From contig NZ_CP022535.1 in the NCBI RefSeq assembly GCF_002237575.1, forward strand, positions 1,054,001 to 1,118,000: a DNA stretch of 64,000 bases. Reading direction: 5' to 3'. Below, piece after piece: positions 58,129-64,000 of the stretch; position 1 is the first letter of the stretch; each line of letters begins with the position of its first letter. The notes under the pieces are model-generated. The model saw nothing but the letters and a program-made list of their open reading frames with translations. It made no database searches and was not told the origin of the DNA. The DNA is from Spiroplasma corruscae. GTDB taxonomy: Bacteria; Bacillota_I; Bacilli_A; Mycoplasmatales; Mycoplasmataceae. The translations under genes were made by a program, and so were the position numbers.

Positions 58129-59225
58129 ATGGAAAAAATATTAGCAGTACTTGGCCTACGAAAATTATTACATCATCATCAAGTTTAGTTATAGTATGTG
58201 GTAAAACTGATGATACTAATTTAAATATAAAATTTTACTTCAAATTATAAAACAGCTGAGTCAGCAAAAGGTGCTTATGATACATTTAAGTGGGATAATA
58301 CTCCTAAGGATAGTCCAAAATTAATAGTAAATTTTAAATTACCTGGAGGCGTTAGTGGAAATTAATTTTAATAAAGACCAGTATACAAAAAAATCACTAG
58401 CAACGGTAACCAAGAAATCCTTAAAGAACTTAGAAAAGTAAAGGGGAAATTTGAAAATAAGACTGACTTAAAAGATGTAGGAGAAAATATGCAAGAAGCA
58501 TTTAACAATTATTATGTTACAAATCAATTTATGGTTGATATGAAAGAAAAGTTTATTGATGCTGCTTCTAATAGTAATGGAGTTATTGAAATATCAAGTG
58601 CGTATAAAGAAAAAAAACACTGAGTATAACAATCTATCATCATATATCCAAGATTGAATGATTAAGGCAGTAGATACTTCAATTCCTGAGAATACATATA
58701 TTTCAGAAATGATTTACATACTAAAATAGGTTGGAAGATTCATATTTTTCTAACAATTAATAAGAATAACAACGGTTATAGTGATGATGATACAGATAAA
58801 TCAAATTAAATTGGTCTAACGTAAAAAAATAAGTGCTAATGTAACACAAGAAGAAGTTGATGCTGAAATTAAGAAATTAGTAGAATGGATAAAGTTAAGG
58901 ATACAATAGCATTAGGGGTTTACAAACTTAAGTTATTTGTCCAACAACTAGTTTTAACTAATGGGAAAGATTGGTTATTAGATGTAGTTACAGGATTATT
59001 AACAGGATTTTCAAAGTTTGCTTTAGATAAGATTCCTGTGCTTAATACATTATTTAAAGTGCCGGGTTCACAATGAATAACTAATAAGTTAGTTATAATA
59101 CCTTTAAGTGCAAAATTAGCAACTTATTGTTAATTTAATAATTGAATTAGCAGATAGCAATAAAATTAGTAGTGAACTTTTAAATCGTATAAATCTTCGA
59201 TTATTATCAAAGTATAAGATTAGCT
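58129..59225 (+). pseudogene. Decayed lipoprotein gene (multiple frameshifts)
   Basis: Pieces of one protein can be followed across all three plus-strand frames. It opens MEKILAVLGL and, in the next frame, SSSSLVIVCGKTDD, which together reproduce the Spiroplasma lipoprotein signal and lipobox Cys. Later pieces include TAESAKGAYDTFKWDNTPKD, DLKDVGENMQEAFNNYYVTN, IQDWMIKAVDTS, KIGWKIHIFLTINKN, NVTQEEVDAEIKKLVEW and DWLLDVVTGLLTGFSKFALD. I count at least six frame changes or stops. Tryptophan is written both TGG and TGA. No intact reading frame over 63 codons remains. The original protein family is not identified beyond lipoprotein. Confidence 0.75.
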
Positions 59226-59233
59226 ATAATAAT

Positions 59234-59266
59234 AAAAACGCTAACATATGTCAGCGTTTTTTTATT
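59234..59266 (+). terminator. Terminator after the decayed lipoprotein gene
   Basis: Stem AAAACGCT..AGCGTTTT extended inward by ACAT/ATGT with one mismatch, followed by TTTTTTTATTA on the plus strand. On the minus strand it also ends in T5 and could serve the gene at 59421-60179. Bases 59267-59420 hold no other feature I can support. Confidence 0.75.
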
Positions 59267-59420
59267 AGTCTTTATTACATTTTTCATTTAACATTGTATT
59301 TGTTGTTTTAAGTTTTTAGTAGATTAGATATTATATTACACTTATTCTAAAAAATACAATCATTTTATATGTAGATGTTACGTAAGGTATTTATAAAAGG
59401 ACTTATTCATTTAGTAAAAC

Positions 59421-60179
59421 TTAGTTAAATAAATTTATATTTGGTAACATATTAATAAATGTTGTTTCGTTCATTAATCCTTCATTTAAAGGGTAAGTTA
59501 GTACAAGTTCAAGAATTAACACTAGTAGATAATATGTCTCGATATAATCTAAAAATAGGGTTACTCTACTATTATTAAATTCATCTTCTTTAATACTAGT
59601 TATTTTGTTATTCAATTTCTTATAGTTATCTATAAAAGAGAATATATTATCTATAAGCATAGAGAATGCCAGCATAGAGTCTTGTTCAATAACAGTATTA
59701 AGTCATAAGTTAAAATTCTTAAATACCTCTTGTGAATCCTTCTCCATCATTAATTCATTATATTTAAATGTAAGATCACTAAACTTTACACCAATAGCTT
59801 GAACAGCAGTTGAAATCATAACATCAACACCTTTTTTGGTTTTAATAGTATTTTTCTCAAGACCCTCTTTTTTTAAATTTGTATTTATTGATAAAATTAC
59901 TACCATTGCATTCTTAATTATAGATAATATGTAATTAATAATAATTATTTCATTTTCGTTATTAATAGGTTTTCATTCTTTTATTGAACTATTTACGCAT
60001 TCTCCAAATCTTTCCACTTCTTTTATAGAGTTAATAGCAGGAAAATCTTCAAAAAAATCTAACACTACTTTTGGTACTTCAAAACTATTACGAATATTTT
60101 CTTTTAAGTTTTTGTAAAACACATCCACTCGATTTATAATAATTTTTTCATGATTTAATGGCTTTATATTATTTTTCAT
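59421..60179 (-). CDS. Uncharacterised 252-aa protein
   Basis: Not recognised. Reading TGA as Trp joins three fragments into 252 residues, MKNNIKPLNHEKIIINRVDV to INMLPNINLFN. It is Asn/Ile/Leu-rich, predicted mostly helical and soluble, although VTLFLDYIETYYLLVLILEL near 205-225 is hydrophobic. No signal peptide or motif. The ribosome binding site is weak (TGAGA). A TATAAT lies at 60205-60210, and the next gene is divergent. Confidence 0.6.
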
Positions 60180-60204
60180 GGTGTATTCTCATTTCTATGT
60201 ATAT

Positions 60205-60210
60205 ATTATA
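60205..60210 (-). promoter_or_regulatory. -10 element of the 252-aa protein gene
   Basis: TATAAT on the minus strand 25 bases before the ATG, in the divergent spacer. Confidence 0.35.
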
Positions 60211-60318
60211 TTTAAATATTAATTGTTTGTTTAAATAATTAAAATAAAAAGTTTAACTCATTATTTATATTAATTTATTAGGGTATAAAGCTATTATTAA
60301 AAAATTAATTTTACTATT

Positions 60319-60324
60319 TATAAT
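60319..60324 (+). promoter_or_regulatory. -10 element of the 377-aa membrane protein gene
   Basis: TATAAT on the plus strand 25 bases before the TTG start, followed by AAAGAGGTG as ribosome binding site. Confidence 0.45.
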
Positions 60325-60349
60325 ATAATATTTTAAAGAGGTGTTAATT

Positions 60350-61483
60350 TTGTGAGGAGAAAGTAATACAAGATATTTTATTGATTGAGCTGATGCTTGC
60401 CAAAGTGAATCAATTAGAAAAAGATCTATTAATTCAACAGGTGGATACAATTATAAAGAAAACCTTAGTTCAGATGTATCCAGAAAAGCTATGGTTGATA
60501 TACTAAGTCTAATAAAAAATAATAGAACTTTAAGTGTGCAGCATTTTTTTAATATTGCACCTCCAACTTATGTGTCAAATCCAACAACAAAGTATTTACT
60601 GCTACAATTATATTTTGAAGATTGCATAAAGTTAAAAGGAGAGGTTGATAATTCAACATATAAAGAAAAAAACTATACAATGTTATTTTCAAAGGAATTA
60701 AGTTCAAAACAACCACAAACAAATATAAATAATTCTGTTAAACGTGGGCATTCAAATATAGAAAGTATGATTGATAATAATTGAGCTGCAACAGGTAGAA
60801 AACTTGACTTCGAAAAAAAACAAAAAGAGAGTAAACGAGAATTTAACATAAATTTAAAAAACCCAAACACAGTTACTACTAATAAACCTGCAGTAAAACC
60901 TATAATTCAAACCCAAAAAGAAAAACAACCAGAAGAAGTTAAACCAATAATACCAACTAATATTTTTGAAAAACCAAATATAAAAGTTGAAGAAACAGTG
61001 AAAAGTATTAAATACATAAATATACCAAAACCAGAAGTTAAAGAAGAAGTTAAATTAAACAACGTTACTCTGAATCTTACAGAAAGACCAAAACAAATTG
61101 AACCAGAAATTATAATTGATAATAAAAAGTTCGCTGGACTTAATTCTTATGAGTTATACTTTATATATAATTTTTTGAAAGATACAATAAACAGAAATAT
61201 AGAAGCAACATCAAGTATTAAAAACTTTAGTAAAATTGTTTTGACAAGAGCAGATATGGAGTTTTTAAAAGAAGGTAATGGCGTAAGCTTAGTTATAAAA
61301 ATACTAGTAGTTATATCAAGTTTATTATTAATTGGCTTATTTTTTCTAGGTATAGTTTTTAAAAATAAACAAAAAAGTAAAGCAAGAAAAGATTACTTGA
61401 AACAAATTAAAGAAAGTTCTTATAAAAGAATCAATGAAGATTTAAACTATAAATATCCAAATATAATTACAAAATTATATTAA
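60350..61483 (+). CDS. Uncharacterised membrane protein with proline/lysine-rich linker
   Basis: One of the few plus-strand genes. The frame is open well upstream of the first ATG (60492); the best start is TTG at 60350, six bases after AAAGAGGTG, giving MWGESNTRYFIDWADACQSE and 377 residues. The first 110 residues look like a compact helical domain (SVQHFFNIAPPTYVS; LLLQLYFEDCIKLKG). Residues about 150-250 are Pro/Lys/Glu-rich (PEEVKPIIPTNIFEKPNIK) and likely disordered. One membrane helix near 315-340 (VVISSLLLIGLFFLGIVFK) is followed by a basic C-tail. There is no signal peptide, so the N-terminal domain and linker are probably cytosolic and tethered to the membrane. Family not recognised. 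Confidence 0.7.
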
Positions 61484-61486
61484 AAA

Positions 61487-61515
61487 ACGCCTATCATAAA
61501 TGGCGTATTTTTTTT
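61487..61515 (+). terminator. Bidirectional terminator between convergent genes
   Basis: Stem ACGCC / GGCGT (61487-61491 and 61502-61506) flanked by A6 on one side and T8 on the other, so it can stop transcription in both directions. It overlaps the stop codon of the minus-strand gene. Confidence 0.75.
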
Positions 61516-61708
61516 ATAAATCTTGCTCTTTTTTTGTACTTTTTAGAGATTTAATATGATTTTTCGCAGTTTTTAAATTATTTTTTTCATTTTTTAATGC
61601 AAATTTTGCTTGCTTGATTGCTTCTTTACAACCTTTAATCTTTGTCTCTATCTCAGTTTTCTTTTCTACTAACTTACTTTTTTTTTCTTTAAATTCTTCT
61701 TTAGTCAT
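61514..61708 (-). CDS. Small coiled-coil protein
   Basis: 64 residues, MTKEEFKEKKSKLVEKKTEI onward, almost half Lys plus Glu, with heptad-like Leu/Ile/Ala spacing that suggests a single coiled coil. AGGAG lies five bases before the ATG, which supports real translation. Not recognised. It follows the terminator of the large repeat protein and ends in the shared terminator. Confidence 0.6.
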   Translation of the reverse strand: MTKEEFKEKKSKLVEKKTEIETKIKGCKEAIKQAKFALKNEKNNLKTAKNHIKSLKSTKKEQDL

Positions 61709-61733
61709 TTTCTACTCCTATCTAAGCAATTAT

Positions 61734-61759
61734 AAAAAAAATAAAAGTTAAAAACTTTT
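61734..61759 (-). terminator. Terminator after the repeat protein
   Basis: 7-bp stem AAAAGTT / AACTTTT with an AAA loop, then TATTTTTTT on the minus strand. Confidence 0.7.
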
Positions 61760-61806
61760 AATTTAATAATAATACAATATTATTTTAACATATTTCAAAA
61801 ATGTTT

Positions 61807-63987
61807 TTATTGGTTTCTTTTTTTGTTATAGTTATATTTTTTTAAAAAATCGTCAACACTTTTTTTACTATTGTTTGATTCTTTTTTTTCTAACTCTTCA
61901 TAAATTAAATTTAGTTTTTTTACTACTGTATCAATTTCATCGCTTATTACATCTCTTCCTGATTTAAGTGATAAATTTTTAAGCAACTCTTCTATATTAT
62001 TAATTCTTTCTTCAATTTTATCAATTTTTTCAAATGTTGTTTTATCATAAACAGACTTATCCATTTCTTTTTTTGATAGTTGGGTATCTAGGTCTAAAAT
62101 GTTTTTTAAATCTTCTTCAAGAGCTATATCTCTAAATTCTTTTGATTCATCTATTAAAACATTATCTTGATTATATTCAATTATAGTTTCTTTTTCTTCA
62201 TTATAAAGATTTTTAAATTTATTTATAAATGTATCTTCATTAATAAAATCATGATTTTTAAAATCATTATTAATTATTTTATCGTCCAGACTTTGAGAAC
62301 TTGTTAGCTCCTTATTCAATGGAACAGTTGTAGAATCATTTTCTACAGTATTTTGTTCATAGATATTTATTTGATTATTATTTATAGGTCTCACAAACGT
62401 TCCTAAAGGAGTATAATCAGATTTCTTCACAACGTCTTTTTGTTTTGTTTCACTTATGGTTATTTTTTCTTCAAGATTAAAATCTTCAAAAATACTTTTT
62501 AGTTTTGTTTCTACTAAACTTTCTGATTCTTCTAATGAATTAACATCCATATTAATGGCTCTATCCATTCTTTCTTTAATAAAAGCTTCACCTAAAGCAT
62601 TTGTACTAGGTGCTGATGAGTCAATTCTAGTTTCAGGTCTAACAAAAGTTTCTATACTTTTATTTTTTTTATCTAGTATATCTTCTTTACTAAACTGATT
62701 GTAATTATTTTGTTCTTCAAGATCAAAATCTTTAAAAATTATACTAAGATTAGTTTCATCATTGATGTTGGTATGATAATTGTTTAGATACTTTAAATCC
62801 ATATTAATGGCTCTATCCATTCTTTCTTTAATAAAATCTTCACCTAAAGCATTTGTACTAGGTGATGATAAATCAAGTCTAGTTTGTGGTCTAACAAAAT
62901 TGTTTTCAGTAATAGTATTATTTGCAGCTAATGTTGGTGTTACTAATGTTCGATCAATTATAGTTTGTGGTCTAACAAAAGTTTCTAAATTATTATTTAT
63001 ATCTTCTGAAATTGATTCTTCATTACCAAATTGTTTATAGTTATTTTGTTCTTCAATAGAAAAATCTTTAAATATATTATCAAGGATTGTTTCATCACTA
63101 CTATCTGATTGTTTTAAAGAGTCAATATCCATATTAATTGCTCTATCCATTCTTTCTTTAATAAAAGTTTCACCTAAAGCATTTGTACTAGGTGCTGATG
63201 AGTCAATTCTAGTTTCAGGTCTAACAAAAGTGCTTTTATTTTCTGCTTCCTTAGATGAATCATCAGTATTTTTTTCGCTGTCAACTAAGTCTAAGTTTAT
63301 ATCTATAATATTTGTTTGTTTTTCATTTATAAAATCATTTTCTAATTTTTCGTTATCATCAAATGATTTCAGAGATTCATTTTTCTTATATTCCACACTT
63401 AAATCAGTTAAAATACCGTGACTATCAAAATCCAGATCATCTAAAATATCAGTTTTTTGATTTAGATCATCATTAATATTTAGCTCAGATAAATCCATTG
63501 TAATAGCTCTTGAAAGTTTTTCACTTACATAATTTTCTTCATTATTATTTTTTGCTATTAGTTTCTCACCATAATTTGGGTAGATACTCTCAAACTCCTC
63601 AAGTTCTTCTGTTGAAAATGTTTCTATATTAAGAGCCTTTTCATCACTTTTTTCTTGTTCATGATATTCCTTATACACATCTTCAATTGAATGATCAAAA
63701 TCATCAGATTCTATATCATTTGCTATCATTATCTTTTCTTCTAATAAATTTAGTTTAAATTCAGTTTGTTGCAAATATTCAATAAACTTATCTTCAGATA
63801 TATTAAGTTTTTTAGCTAGGTCATTAATTTTTTTGGCTTTAGAGTTAAAATAATTTATCAGTTTTGTTTTTACATTTTCATTAACTTCTTTTTCATCAAA
63901 AAGTATTGTTTCTCTTAATTTTAATAGAGAATCTTTTTGTTTGTTTCATCTCTCTATTTTACGTTTTAATTTAGTTTCATTTTTCAT
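61807..63987 (-). CDS. Large acidic repeat protein, start uncertain at right edge
   Basis: At least 726 residues if ATG at 63987 is the start; the frame is still open to the edge, so it may be longer. The first 90 residues are basic and helical (ETKLKRKIERWNKQKDSLL). The middle 500 are acidic, Asn/Asp/Ser-rich and carry three copies of a 35-residue repeat with FVRPETRIDSSAPSTNALG and FIKERMDRAINMD, spaced 84-110 residues apart, plus shorter FVRP and KLSRAITMD echoes. Between copies another motif recurs: SIEEQNNYKQF / DLEEQNNYNQF. The C-terminus (about 620-726) is a predicted coiled coil, KIEERINNIEELLKNL. No signal peptide or membrane helix is visible. Family not recognised; a scaffold or cytoskeletal role is only a guess. 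Confidence 0.75.
62545..63231 (-). repeat. Three dispersed 103-105 bp coding repeats
   Basis: Copies at 62545-62649, 62797-62899 and 63127-63231 are nearly identical at the DNA level and code for the FIKERMDRAINMD / PSTNALGE / FVRPETRID block in the same frame. The outer two copies are closer to each other than to the middle copy. Confidence 0.85.
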
Positions 63988-64000
63988 AATTTCTTCAGGC

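Noticed and set aside
59267-59420. Possible RNA gene or attachment site in the spacer
   Set aside because: No stable fold, tRNA-like element or repeated core could be seen.
62545-63231. CRISPR-like spaced repeats
   Set aside because: Units are over 100 bp, spacing is uneven, and they code in frame for a repeated protein block; no cas genes are present.

Overview
The window is a very AT-rich stretch from a wall-less bacterium of the Mollicutes, most like Spiroplasma and its Entomoplasma/Mesoplasma relatives. The decisive sign is the genetic code: nearly every long gene is read through in-frame TGA codons that fall where the protein family has tryptophan (LeuS, AlaS, FusA, RpoC-type housekeeping neighbours, S7, S8, S14), so UGA is Trp (code 4). 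Translated with UGA as stop, about half the genes look falsely broken; all coordinates here use code 4. Almost everything is on the minus strand.

Layout, low to high coordinate: the 5' part of an SF1 helicase (off the left edge); leuS; mgtA preceded by a possible leader peptide; a 565-aa surface protein; a nine-gene de novo purine operon purE-K-L-C-F-M-N-H-D (21534 down to 9809) behind a guanine-type purine riboswitch; an ECF transporter core plus truA; the complete S10-spc-alpha ribosomal protein cluster rpsJ to rplQ with secY, adk, map, infA and rpoA; a giant 1484-aa FtsX-type permease; alaS, a small Cys-rich protein and pepF; a lipoprotein; pepA; a GIY-YIG protein; tuf, fusA, rpsG, rpsL. 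From 58 kb on the region is accessory: a decayed plus-strand lipoprotein gene, two divergent uncharacterised genes, a small coiled-coil protein, and a large acidic repeat protein at the right edge.

The purine operon is the standout. Mollicutes are generally regarded as purine auxotrophs living by salvage, yet here all steps from PRPP to IMP except purB (adenylosuccinate lyase) are encoded by intact, tightly packed genes. The leader carries a recognisable aptamer, an intrinsic terminator and an almost perfect antiterminator, so the OFF-switch logic can be read directly from sequence. No terminator separates purD from the downstream surface-protein gene, so that unknown exported protein may belong to the riboswitch-controlled unit.

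Other points worth attention: an L29 protein with a roughly 245-residue repeat-bearing tail, two ECF ATPases with long basic N-terminal extensions, TTG-started genes missed by ATG-only calling, and a protein with three near-identical 35-residue repeats.
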